This document shows, one piece after another, positions 52,243 through 61,205 of a stretch of 64,000 bases of DNA. The notes under the pieces were generated by a model that did no database searches, was not told where the DNA came from, and saw nothing but the letters and a program-made list of their open reading frames with translations. Made by a program: the position numbers and the translations under genes. Every line of letters starts with the position of its first letter. Positions within the stretch are counted from its first letter, which is position 1. Origin of the DNA: Oribacterium sp. NK2B42 (GTDB lineage: Bacteria; Bacillota; Clostridia; Lachnospirales; Lachnospiraceae); NCBI RefSeq assembly GCF_000424445.1, contig NZ_KE384188.1, positions 1-64,000 on the forward strand. The letters are read 5' to 3'.

Positions 52243-53982
52243 TCAGGAGAGCTGAGATGGCTTTTCTACTTTGTAATCTGACCAGCTGCTAAGCTTGTTA
52301 GCGCCTGACAGATCTACGATTTCTTTATAGTCACCGGTTACTGTTACAGTGTAGTTTGAATCGCCGGATACTATTACATTTCCGTCCTTATCTACGATGG
52401 TCACAGTCTTGCCGGAGGCATCAACGATCTTACCTTCTGAGTAAAGATTTGTAACAGTTGAGTTATCTGTAACAGTCCAGGTTGAAGTGCTGTCGATGTA
52501 AACAGAAGCGTAGCCGTTTCCTCCGTTACCTGCATCAGACTCATCGTCCACGAAGGCACCCTTAAGTGTTGAGCCTTCAGTCATGTAGAAGTCAAGCTGA
52601 GAGATGGAATCCCAGATGACATTACCCTCCATGTCCTGAGAGATGGCTGTAAATGTTGTGTCTGCGCCGTTTGCTCCTGTGCTTCCCCATCCGCGCTCGT
52701 TACTGTTTCCGGTAACTCTGAGGAAGAAGTCATTGTCTTCAGCATAGGTAATGTCTACATCTTTCAAAGTGAATGTGGACTGGGTATTTGTTGAGTAGAA
52801 CATGCCGCCGTTCTTTGCTGTAAGTGTACCGCCGTCCATCTCGAAGACGGAATTACCTGCTTCTGAGTCTCCGGACATGGACTGATAGAGGATGACATTC
52901 CATGTAAGCTTGTTCTGTGAAAGGTCAGCCATGTTACCTGAAAGGTCACAGTTGAAAAGTCTGATCTCATTGTCACCTTCGATACAGATGGCTTCTGAAC
53001 CGTTTGCTGTAAGGGTTGCTCCGTTAATGCTTATGTCGGCAGTTGAGTATACAGCCGGAGAACCGCTTCCGTTTGAAACATAGGTTCCGCCGTCCACAAC
53101 CATCTTTCCGCCGCCTCTGTCAGAACGGATGGCTGCTGAAGACTCGCCGTTTGTGGTTACAGTATCATTCCAGGCATAGAGTGTTCCGCCGCCGGCTACG
53201 TGGATACCTCCGGAGGTGTCCTTTGCAGTTGTGATGGTTGTATCAGCCACGTAGCTGACACCCTTATCGTAGGCAAATACGCCTGCGCCGCCCTTTGCAT
53301 CGGTTGTGATGGTTGAGTTTGAAACATAAGCTGTACCGTCTGTTGCAAGAACAGCCGCACCCACACCGTAGAAGGAACTTGTGTCACCACCGGTTGAATC
53401 AGAGGAGTTTCTTGTGATGTTTGCGTTCTTGATGGTGGCGGTTGCACCGTTTGATACGAGAACTGCATTCTGATCTGTTCCTGTTGATTCGATGTTTCCT
53501 GTGAGCTCTGCGTCTGAAGTTATATCATTTACAGAAGAATAGCTTTCGGGTTTAGAGGATCCGCCGCCGGGCATTCCTCCCGGACCACCCTGGCCGTTTC
53601 CGCCGGGCATTCCGCCGGGGCCGCCCTGACCATTACCTCCGGAACCGCCGTGCCCGTCAGCAGGATCAAAATCACCGCCGCTATTTATGCCGCCGGGGCC
53701 ATCGTGGTCATTTCCATCCGGAGCGCCCTGACCACCTTCACCATTCGGGCCGCCCTGAAAATTGCCGTCGGGACCACCCTGGCCGTTTTCGCCGTGACCG
53801 TTTTCACCGTTTTGCGCGCCCTGACCATCAGGTCTGTTGCTCTGCATAGCATTTCCTGAGTTATCCTGTGTTGCTTCAACAGTAGTTGCTGTTGTTGAAG
53901 AAGCTGATGAGCCGCATGAGCTAAGCATTATAGATGCTGTAAGTAATGTTGTTGCTGTGATAGCAATATTTTTTCTTTTCAT
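52243..53982 (-). CDS. Glycine-rich repeat lipoprotein with predicted beta-helix, paralog of 19205-20869
   Basis: Lipobox MLSSC (Cys23). Residues about 45-150 are an extreme Gly/Asn/Pro-rich tract (NGQGGPGGMPGG twice in tandem). Then a strand-repeat region runs to about 480 (VYVSNSTITT-type units, SSAAIRSDRGGGKMVVDGGT, SGSPAVYSTADISI) and a C-terminal domain ends SDYKVEKPSQLS. Exported surface or matrix protein by inference. It shares the repeat region with the 19-kb lipoprotein but has its glycine tract before, not after, the repeats. A relic of a third copy lies at 43809. Confidence 0.82.
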   Translation of the reverse strand: MKRKNIAITATTLLTASIMLSSCGSSASSTTATTVEATQDNSGNAMQSNRPDGQGAQNGENGHGENGQGGPDGNFQGGPNGEGGQGAPDGNDHDGPGGINSGGDFDPADGHGGSGGNGQGGPGGMPGGNGQGGPGGMPGGGSSKPESYSSVNDITSDAELTGNIESTGTDQNAVLVSNGATATIKNANITRNSSDSTGGDTSSFYGVGAAVLATDGTAYVSNSTITTDAKGGAGVFAYDKGVSYVADTTITTAKDTSGGIHVAGGGTLYAWNDTVTTNGESSAAIRSDRGGGKMVVDGGTYVSNGSGSPAVYSTADISINGATLTANGSEAICIEGDNEIRLFNCDLSGNMADLSQNKLTWNVILYQSMSGDSEAGNSVFEMDGGTLTAKNGGMFYSTNTQSTFTLKDVDITYAEDNDFFLRVTGNSNERGWGSTGANGADTTFTAISQDMEGNVIWDSISQLDFYMTEGSTLKGAFVDDESDAGNGGNGYASVYIDSTSTWTVTDNSTVTNLYSEGKIVDASGKTVTIVDKDGNVIVSGDSNYTVTVTGDYKEIVDLSGANKLSSWSDYKVEKPSQLS

Positions 53983-54438
53983 TTTTTTATCCTTTATAGT
54001 TATAGAGTGTATTTGTCTGACGAAGCGTTTTTGCTTTCGATGGGCATACTATATATCCGAAAGCTTAAACTATGCTGAAACAAAAAAATAAAGTGAAAAG
54101 TTTTTTGCTATGGTAAACCATTTGGTATTTCTCCAAATGGTTGTAAATCAATTCCGGTGGGTAAAACAGGATATCATTCTTGACAGTAAATCTATACATT
54201 TTAGTAAACTTGCATTAGAATAAGTAACAGACGGTTTACTTATCAGAGGTACATAATTCCCCCTCCGGACTGTTAATCTTTCCGGATAAAGGAGTTGCTG
54301 CAAAACTGATTTGTAAATTCTACAGAAACAATTAAGCCGAAGGTAGGTCATGCCCCGGACCATCTGATGGATTGGATCCAATGCTCAGTAAGGACAGGGC
54401 GGCTACCGATTTCAGACAAAAAGGAGATGACAACACAA
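53983..54438. other. Intergenic region, 456 bp, between divergent genes
   Basis: It contains one perfect 10-bp hairpin (AACCATTTGG 54116-54125 with CCAAATGGTT 54133-54142). No gene is supported; the frame opening at 54367 is the upstream extension of the transketolase gene. Confidence 0.6.
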
Positions 54439-55290
54439 ATGAATGCTTCTGAATTAAAGGAATTGAAGCTCAAAGCTGTTGAAGTAAGAAAAGGTATTCT
54501 TACAGCCACACACGGTGCTAAGTCCGGACATCCCGGCGGAAGTCTTTCCTCTGCAGAGATGTTTACCTATCTGTATTTTAAGGAAATGAATATCGATCCG
54601 AAGAACCCTAAATGGGAAGATCGCGATCGTTTTGTTCTTTCAAAGGGTCATACTGCACCGGGTCTTTACTCGGCTCTCGCTCTCCGTGGTTTCTTCCCTG
54701 TAAGCGATCTTCCTAATCTTCGCCACATAGATTCTTATCTGCAGGGACACCCGAATATGAACACTGTACCGGGCGTTGATATGTCGACCGGTTCTCTCGG
54801 ACAGGGTATTTCTGCTGCAGCCGGAATGGCAAAGGGCGCAAAATATCTTGGAAAAGATATACGTGTTTATACACTTCTTGGTGATGGTGAACTTGAGGAA
54901 GGACAGGTTTGGGAAGCTACAATGTTTGCTGCTCACTACAAACTTGACAATTTCTGCATCATCGTTGACCTTAACGGTCTGCAGATCGATGGCAGAACCA
55001 AAGATGTCATGAATACAGCTCCTGTTGATGCAAAATTCGAAGCATTTGGCTGCAAAGTTATCACCATTGATGGTGACGATTTTGAGCAGATCGAGAAGGC
55101 ATTTGATGCTTTCCACAAGAACGCAGGCTCCGAGAAACCGACTGTAATTCTTATGAAGACCACAAAGGGCAAGGGTGTTTCCTACATGGAAGACCAGGCC
55201 GGCTGGCACGGCAAGGCTCCTAATGATGCAGAGTATGAACAGGGTATGGCTGAACTTGAGGCTGCCCGCAAAGAAATTGAGGAGGCGTAA
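54439..55290 (+). CDS. Transketolase, N-terminal subunit
   Basis: Thiamine-diphosphate-binding half, 283 aa: THGAKSGHPGGSLSSAE, SKGHTAPGLYSALA, GSLGQGISAAAGMA and GDGELEEGQVWEA. The start at 54439 (MNASELKEL) is 12 bases after AAGGAG; ATG 54427 abuts the site and is too close. The C-terminal half is encoded 3 bases downstream. Pentose phosphate pathway. Confidence 0.93.
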   Translation: MNASELKELKLKAVEVRKGILTATHGAKSGHPGGSLSSAEMFTYLYFKEMNIDPKNPKWEDRDRFVLSKGHTAPGLYSALALRGFFPVSDLPNLRHIDSYLQGHPNMNTVPGVDMSTGSLGQGISAAAGMAKGAKYLGKDIRVYTLLGDGELEEGQVWEATMFAAHYKLDNFCIIVDLNGLQIDGRTKDVMNTAPVDAKFEAFGCKVITIDGDDFEQIEKAFDAFHKNAGSEKPTVILMKTTKGKGVSYMEDQAGWHGKAPNDAEYEQGMAELEAARKEIEEA

Positions 55291-55293
55291 ATC

Positions 55294-56241
55294 ATGGCAG
55301 ATGTAAAGAAAGTCGCTACACGTGACAGCTACGGTAATGCATTAAAAGAGCTCGGCGCTACTGCAACAGATCTCGTTGTTCTCGATGCGGATCTTGCAGG
55401 CGCTACCAAGACCGGTATATTCCAGAAAGCTTTTCCGGATCGTCATTTTGACTGTGGTATTGCCGAGTGTAATATGACAGATGTCGGTGCCGGTCTCGCA
55501 GCAATGGGACTTGTACCCTTTGTTTCCACTTTCGCAATGTTTGCAGCAGGACGTGCTTATGAGCAGGTTCGCAACACCATCGGTTATCCTCATCTGAATG
55601 TTAAGATCGGTGCTACACACGGTGGAATTTCTGTAGGTGAGGACGGCGCTTCACACCAGTGCTGTGAGGACTTTGCCCTTATGCGCACCATCCCGGGTAT
55701 GACTGTTATGTGCCCTTCAGATGATGTTGAGGCAAGGAAGATGGTTAAGGCTGCCTATGAAATGAAAGGCCCTGTTTATATGCGTTTCGGCCGTGCCGCA
55801 ACACCTGTATTCCACAGTGAAGACTATAAGTTTGAGATCGGTAAGGGCGAAGTGCTGAATGAAGGTACAGATGTAGCCATCATTGCTACAGGCATCATGG
55901 TACCGGAAGCTATCGAGGCATGTAAGACACTTAAGGACAAGGGTGTTTCTGTTTATCTCATCAATATGCCTACCATTAAGCCGATTGATGAAAAGCTTAT
56001 CCTTGATGCAGCAGAGAAGTGCGGAAAGATCGTAACCGTGGAGGAGCACAATATCATCGGTGGTCTCGGAGAGGCTGTATGCTCCGTACTTGCAGAAAAT
56101 CATCCTGTACCGGTTAAGCGTGTAGGTGTTAATGATGAGTTCGGACACTCAGGACCTGCCGGAGAGCTTCTCAAAGCTTTCGGTTTATGTGCTGACAACA
56201 TTGTAGAGCAGGCACTTGCACTTATTGAGAAAACAAAATGA
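55294..56241 (+). CDS. Transketolase, C-terminal subunit
   Basis: Pyrimidine-binding half (VVLDADLAGATKTGIFQK, FDCGIAECNMTDVGAGLA) and the C-terminal domain (EHNIIGGLGEAV). 315 aa. Forms the active enzyme with the preceding subunit. Split transketolases are common in Firmicutes. Confidence 0.93.
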   Translation: MADVKKVATRDSYGNALKELGATATDLVVLDADLAGATKTGIFQKAFPDRHFDCGIAECNMTDVGAGLAAMGLVPFVSTFAMFAAGRAYEQVRNTIGYPHLNVKIGATHGGISVGEDGASHQCCEDFALMRTIPGMTVMCPSDDVEARKMVKAAYEMKGPVYMRFGRAATPVFHSEDYKFEIGKGEVLNEGTDVAIIATGIMVPEAIEACKTLKDKGVSVYLINMPTIKPIDEKLILDAAEKCGKIVTVEEHNIIGGLGEAVCSVLAENHPVPVKRVGVNDEFGHSGPAGELLKAFGLCADNIVEQALALIEKTK

Positions 56242-56290
56242 TAATAGTCAGAAGCATGTTTTATTAAACATGCTTCTATGAACAAAATGA

Positions 56291-56329
56291 AAGACGGCTC
56301 TCTATCGCATAGAGAACCGTCTTTTTTTT
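56291..56329. terminator. Bidirectional terminator after transketolase
   Basis: AGACGG-TCTCTAT pairs with ATAGAGA-CCGTCT, loop CGC, followed by eight T. It touches the YitT stop. Confidence 0.88.
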
Positions 56330-57191
56330 AGCTGAATTTTCTTTCCGGAAGACTCTTGGGCCTGTACTGGATATTACTAACCTGATATACAGTAACAAAG
56401 GCCTGGGGATCCACAGTATCAAGAAATGTCATAAGCTTCTGGAACTCATGCTTGTCCACAATGGTGATGATCTCTTCGTGCTCATCGAGGTGATAAGCGC
56501 CGATTGCTTTATAAATGGTAGCACCACTGTGAAGATCATTAAGGATAAACTGTCTTATTTCATCATTCTTTGGAGAAACGATGCAGACACGACGTTTCAG
56601 GTTATGGTCAAATATAAAATGATCCAGCACGATACCATTGAGATATGTTCCCAAGAGGCTTAGCACTACTGTTTTTACATCATATGCAAGATATGAGGAT
56701 AATGCTATGCAGATTCCGGCAGCCGACAAAGCCTTTCCCATTTCGATACGGAAATACTTGTTTAGGATCTTTGCCACGATATCAAGTCCACCGGAGGAAG
56801 CATTTCTGTTGAAAAGGATGGCGAGGCCAATGCTCACCATGAAAGTATAGCATATGACATCAAGAAGTGAATCCCCGGTAAGTGAGGAAATCGCAGGAAA
56901 AAGCTTTTCAAAAATCCAGAGATATATGGGAAGCAGGATGGAAGTATATACTGTTTTGTAACCAAACTCACTTCCACAGGTGAAGAAACCTATGATGAGA
57001 AGGATGACATTCAAAAACATGGTTATCTGTGACATGGTGAAGGGTACAAAGTTAACCAGTACTATGGCAAGACCGGAAATGCTGCTGATGGATGCATGAG
57101 TAGGTATGAGTAAGAAATATACGGCAGCGGCAATGATGGCGGTTGCAAAAGATAAGATAAACAGTTCCTTTATGGTTGACAATATTTTCAT
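56328..57191 (-). CDS. YitT family membrane protein (DUF2179), second copy
   Basis: Membrane part with FNRNASSGGLDIVAKILNKYF in the conserved loop, then a DUF2179 domain from about 205 (IRQFILNDLHSGATIYKAIG). 287 aa. It differs from the copy at 8342-9175 in most positions, so the two are not a recent duplication. ATG at 57191, monocistronic. Confidence 0.9.
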   Translation of the reverse strand: MKILSTIKELFILSFATAIIAAAVYFLLIPTHASISSISGLAIVLVNFVPFTMSQITMFLNVILLIIGFFTCGSEFGYKTVYTSILLPIYLWIFEKLFPAISSLTGDSLLDVICYTFMVSIGLAILFNRNASSGGLDIVAKILNKYFRIEMGKALSAAGICIALSSYLAYDVKTVVLSLLGTYLNGIVLDHFIFDHNLKRRVCIVSPKNDEIRQFILNDLHSGATIYKAIGAYHLDEHEEIITIVDKHEFQKLMTFLDTVDPQAFVTVYQVSNIQYRPKSLPERKFS

Positions 57192-57445
57192 GATGATCCT
57201 CTATAAACACATATTTTAATAATCTGTTCCGGAAATATAAATTGCGATCTGTCCGGATCGAAACGGTAGCCATAGAAATATCTTCAAATTATAGCGCGTA
57301 TATTCTAGCACCAAATCATCACAAAACCAAAACCTAAAGAAAAAATCACAACTCCATGGCGGGATTGTGATAAAGTAAGAAGTGAAAGATAAAGCATTCG
57401 GAGTAAGCATCGCGCAATATTTTACAATATAAGGAGGGTCAGGAG

Positions 57446-58447
57446 ATGTACACTGCCGGCGAAAACAGATATGAAAAAATGGAGTACAACAGATGTGGAA
57501 ATTCGGGACTGAAGCTCCCTAAGGTTTCACTGGGACTCTGGCATAATTTCGGAGATACGGGAAATTATGAGAACATGGTCAACATGTGTACCACAGCATT
57601 CGATAACGGAATAACTCATTTTGATCTTGCCAACAACTACGGACCTCAGCCGGGTAGCGCAGAGACCAACTTTGGGAGGATAATGAAGAATGTCTTTCCG
57701 GGTTACAGAGATGAACTGGTCATTTCCACTAAGGCCGGATATGATATGTGGCCGGGACCTTACGGGAACTGGGGAAGCAGAAAATATCTGATAGCAAGCC
57801 TTGATCAGTCCCTTAAGAGAATGGGACTTGAATATGTAGATATCTTCTATCATCACAGGATGGATCCGGAAACTCCTCTGGAGGAGACCATGGGAGCTTT
57901 GGAGCAGATTGTAAGAAGCGGTAAAGCTCTGTACGTTGGATTATCGAACTATAACGGTGAGACTCTGGAAAAAGCTTCAGCAATCCTTAGTGACCTCAGG
58001 GTTCCGTTTGTCATCAATCAGAACAGATACAGTATTCTCGACAGAACTATCGAAAAGAATGGCCTTAAGGAGAAGGCTAAAGAACTCAGAAAAGGCATTA
58101 TCTGTTTTTCTCCTCTTGCCCAGGGATTACTTACAGACAGGTATCTGGATGACATCCCTGCTGACAGCCGAATCCGTACAGATGGAAGATTTCTGAAAGA
58201 AAGTACGGTTATGGAAAAGAGGAACGCTGTCAGAAAGCTTAATGAAATTGCCGCACAGCGCGGCCAGAAGCTGTCGGAAATGGCGCTTTCCTGGATACTT
58301 AGGGATGATTGCATAACCTCGGTTCTTGTAGGTGCATCAAGGCCAAGCCAGATATTAGAGAATATAAAGGCTTTGGAAAACACCACATTTACTAAGGAAG
58401 AACTGGACAGGATCGATGACCTTGCCGGCTTTGGGAGCACATGGTAA
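57446..58447 (+). CDS. gpr: Aldo/keto reductase of the YghZ/Gpr type
   Basis: It follows E. coli YghZ closely from memory: ERYxxMxY start, THFDLANNYGPQPGSAE (catalytic Tyr), STKAGYDMWPGPYGNWGSRK, QSLKRMGLEYVDIFY, FSPLAQGLLT and TSVLVGAS. 333 aa, same length class. Reduces aldehydes such as methylglyoxal or L-glyceraldehyde-3-phosphate with NADPH. GGAGG about nine bases before the ATG supports the start at 57446. Confidence 0.93.
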   Translation: MYTAGENRYEKMEYNRCGNSGLKLPKVSLGLWHNFGDTGNYENMVNMCTTAFDNGITHFDLANNYGPQPGSAETNFGRIMKNVFPGYRDELVISTKAGYDMWPGPYGNWGSRKYLIASLDQSLKRMGLEYVDIFYHHRMDPETPLEETMGALEQIVRSGKALYVGLSNYNGETLEKASAILSDLRVPFVINQNRYSILDRTIEKNGLKEKAKELRKGIICFSPLAQGLLTDRYLDDIPADSRIRTDGRFLKESTVMEKRNAVRKLNEIAAQRGQKLSEMALSWILRDDCITSVLVGASRPSQILENIKALENTTFTKEELDRIDDLAGFGSTW

Positions 58448-58577
58448 GGCTGCATCATCCATTTATGCTGACTTTATCTCCGACCATGGGGCATGGAATA
58501 GGAGAATGTACGTACTAAGGATGTTGACCTTCTTCCGGTGTCATATGATTATACATCGATAATTTTTTAACGTATTC

Positions 58578-58616
58578 AAACCACATGGTAAATGATATAC
58601 TATTACCATGTGGTTT
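58578..58616. promoter_or_regulatory. 14-bp inverted repeat before the RND exporter gene
   Basis: AAACCACATGGTAA (58578-58591) and its exact reverse complement (58603-58616) enclose ATGATATACTA, which contains a -10-like TATACT. It may be an operator around a promoter or the terminator of the aldo/keto reductase gene (TTTTTG follows). Confidence 0.6.
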
Positions 58617-58676
58617 TTGTTATGAAAAAAATTTTTATGAAAGCGGGTAACTGCCATGGAGAATTAAAAGTCCCCG

Positions 58677-61205
58677 TTGATTGCGATCTGTTCGTTTATA
58701 GTAGATAAACGGAATCTGTTCTTTCTGATCTATGGGATCCTCATGATCTTTTCCTTTTTTTCACAGAACTGGGTGTCGGTGGAAAATGATCTTTCCGCCT
58801 ACCTTAGTGAAGACACAGAAACCAGGCAGGCCATGAATCTCATGGAGAAAGAGTATACCACCTTCGGTTCCGCCAAGGTTATGGTATCCAACATCTCTCT
58901 AAGAGAGGCTTTTACAGTGTGCGATACCATCAGAGAGACCCCCGGGGTATATGAGGCGGGCTTTCTGCCGGAGTACCTGAATCCGGCATCGGGAGAGGTG
59001 GCAAAAGAAGGCGAGGAGCTCACCATAGATGAGATACGGGAACATTATAATGATTCCTCCGCTCTCTTCGAGGTAGTTTTCAAATACCCGCAGGAAGATG
59101 ATCGCTGTCTGGATTCCCTGAACAGTCTGAAGGAGAAGCTAAGCTCCTATGACCTGCATGTTTCAACTACCCTGGGAGATGTGCAGGCGGAAGCCATTGA
59201 AGAAGAAATGAAGGTGATCATCGTTATAGTGGCAGCGGTTGTGGTTCTGGTGCTGATCCTCACCTCTGAGACCTTCGGTGAGGTGCCGGTACTTCTTCTT
59301 ACTTTTGTTTGTGCAGCCTTTATCAACAAAGGAACCAACTACATGATGGGAACCATTTCCTTCGTTTCCAACTCTGTGGCCATCGTTCTGCAGCTGGCGC
59401 TTTCCATTGACTATGCCATCATTTTCTGTAACCATTTCAAGGAGCAGAGGCAATACTATGATACCCGCGATGCGGTCATCATTGCCCTCAGTCATTCCAT
59501 CCCGGAGATTTCCTCAAGCTCCCTTACTACGGTTTCCGGACTTCTGGCGCTTCTTTTCATGGGCTATGGACTCGGAAGGGATCTGGGACTTACCCTCACA
59601 AAATCCATCATCATAAGCCTTCTCGCGGTATTCACTCTGATGCCGGGTCTCCTTGTGCTGTTTTCCGATATAATGATGAAAACCAAACACAAGAACCTGG
59701 TTCCGAAGATACCCTTCGTGGGGAAATTCGCCTACGCTACAAAGGCATTCATCCCTCCTGTATTTCTGGTGGTCATTCTGGCAGGCTACTTCATTTCCTC
59801 CAAGTGCCCCTACGTTTACGGCTACTTAAATCTGAAGACTCCTATACGGAGTGCCTCCCAGATCACGGAAGACATGATCAGGGACACCTTCGGCAGCAGC
59901 AACATGATCGCCATCAATGTTCCAAGCCATGACTACTACAAGCTTTCCCGGATCGCGAACTCTCTGGAGGCTATGCCCGAAGTAAAGAGCGTTACCTCCC
60001 TCGCCAATACCGAGGCCAAGGGCGGATATATGGTTTCCCAGCCTTTGACTCCGAGACAGTTTTCGGAAATGGCGGATCTTGACTATGATGTGGCTGCCAT
60101 GGTTTATGGTATGTACGCTTCCGACAAGGCTGAGTATGGACACATCATCGGAGGCATCGACAAGTACAGGATACCCTTCCTGGATATATTCATGTTCCTT
60201 CATGACAAGATCGATGAAGGCTATGTGGAGCTTAGTGAAAAAGAGCGGGCAGACATAGATGACACCTTTGATAAGATCATAATGGGGAAGAAACAGCTAA
60301 GAGGTGAAAACTATGAACGAATGCTGGTGTATCTGAACCTTCCGGAGGAGAGCGGGGAAACCTTCACCTTCCTAAAGGGACTCCACAGGGAGATCGATCC
60401 TGTGTTTGAGGAGGAAATGGACAATAATCCGGAGCTAAATGTTTATATCGTGGGTGAATCCACTTCCGAGATGGATCTGGGTGCCCAGTTTGAAACGGAT
60501 AATGTCGTGGTCTCGGTGGTTTCACTTCTCTTTGTACTTGTGATCCTTCTCTTTACCTTTAATTCCGTGGGTATGCCTATCCTTCTCATCATGGTCATCG
60601 AGGGTTCTATCTTCATAAACTTCTCCTTCCCGGCTGTTATGAAGGAAAACATTTTCTTTATCAGCTACCTTATCGTTTCGTCAATTCAGATGGGTGCCAA
60701 TATCGATTACGCCATAGTCATTGGCTCCCGCTATGATGAAAACAGAAAGACCATGGGCCGTAAGGAAGCCATCATTGAAACAATTAATTTTGCCTTCCCC
60801 ACCATCATTACCTCAGGCTCCATCCTGGCAATTGCAGGAACCGTTATCGGATTCCTGACCTCCGACGGTGCCATAGCCGGCATCGGGCAGTGTCTCGGAC
60901 GTGGTACCTTGCTTTCCATGTTACTGGTACTGTTTGTTCTACCGCAGATCCTTCTCCTTGGTGACAAGATCATCGCCATGACTAAGTTCTCTGTTGCAAG
61001 GCCTATAAGAGCCAGGGCTGAGAGCGGTATCATCAGAGTTGACGGCCGTATCCACGGTCATATCGACGGGCAGATCCTCGGTACGGTGCATGGCATCGTC
61101 CGCGGAGATGTGCGGGCTTCCATCATTTCCGGAGACATACAGAAGCTTGCTGATAATGAAGGACAGAATATAGAGGAGTATCTTGAACATGAAGAAAATG
61201 AGTAA
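58677..61205 (+). CDS. RND/MMPL-family exporter
   Basis: 842 aa with the classic duplicated layout: one helix, external domain, five helices (from about 178; LALSIDYAIIFCNHFKEQR), then the same again (MGANIDYAIVIGSRYDENR). An unusual C-terminal tail has short GxI repeats (RIHGHIDGQILGTVHGIVRG). It probably exports lipids or peptides. The frame needs a TTG start at 58677. An in-frame ATG lies at 58656 but is followed after two codons by TAA (58665-58667), so the natural start may have been lost by mutation. Its end overlaps the next gene by 17 bases. This region is noticeably GC-richer than the rest. Confidence 0.88.
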   Translation: MIAICSFIVDKRNLFFLIYGILMIFSFFSQNWVSVENDLSAYLSEDTETRQAMNLMEKEYTTFGSAKVMVSNISLREAFTVCDTIRETPGVYEAGFLPEYLNPASGEVAKEGEELTIDEIREHYNDSSALFEVVFKYPQEDDRCLDSLNSLKEKLSSYDLHVSTTLGDVQAEAIEEEMKVIIVIVAAVVVLVLILTSETFGEVPVLLLTFVCAAFINKGTNYMMGTISFVSNSVAIVLQLALSIDYAIIFCNHFKEQRQYYDTRDAVIIALSHSIPEISSSSLTTVSGLLALLFMGYGLGRDLGLTLTKSIIISLLAVFTLMPGLLVLFSDIMMKTKHKNLVPKIPFVGKFAYATKAFIPPVFLVVILAGYFISSKCPYVYGYLNLKTPIRSASQITEDMIRDTFGSSNMIAINVPSHDYYKLSRIANSLEAMPEVKSVTSLANTEAKGGYMVSQPLTPRQFSEMADLDYDVAAMVYGMYASDKAEYGHIIGGIDKYRIPFLDIFMFLHDKIDEGYVELSEKERADIDDTFDKIIMGKKQLRGENYERMLVYLNLPEESGETFTFLKGLHREIDPVFEEEMDNNPELNVYIVGESTSEMDLGAQFETDNVVVSVVSLLFVLVILLFTFNSVGMPILLIMVIEGSIFINFSFPAVMKENIFFISYLIVSSIQMGANIDYAIVIGSRYDENRKTMGRKEAIIETINFAFPTIITSGSILAIAGTVIGFLTSDGAIAGIGQCLGRGTLLSMLLVLFVLPQILLLGDKIIAMTKFSVARPIRARAESGIIRVDGRIHGHIDGQILGTVHGIVRGDVRASIISGDIQKLADNEGQNIEEYLEHEENE

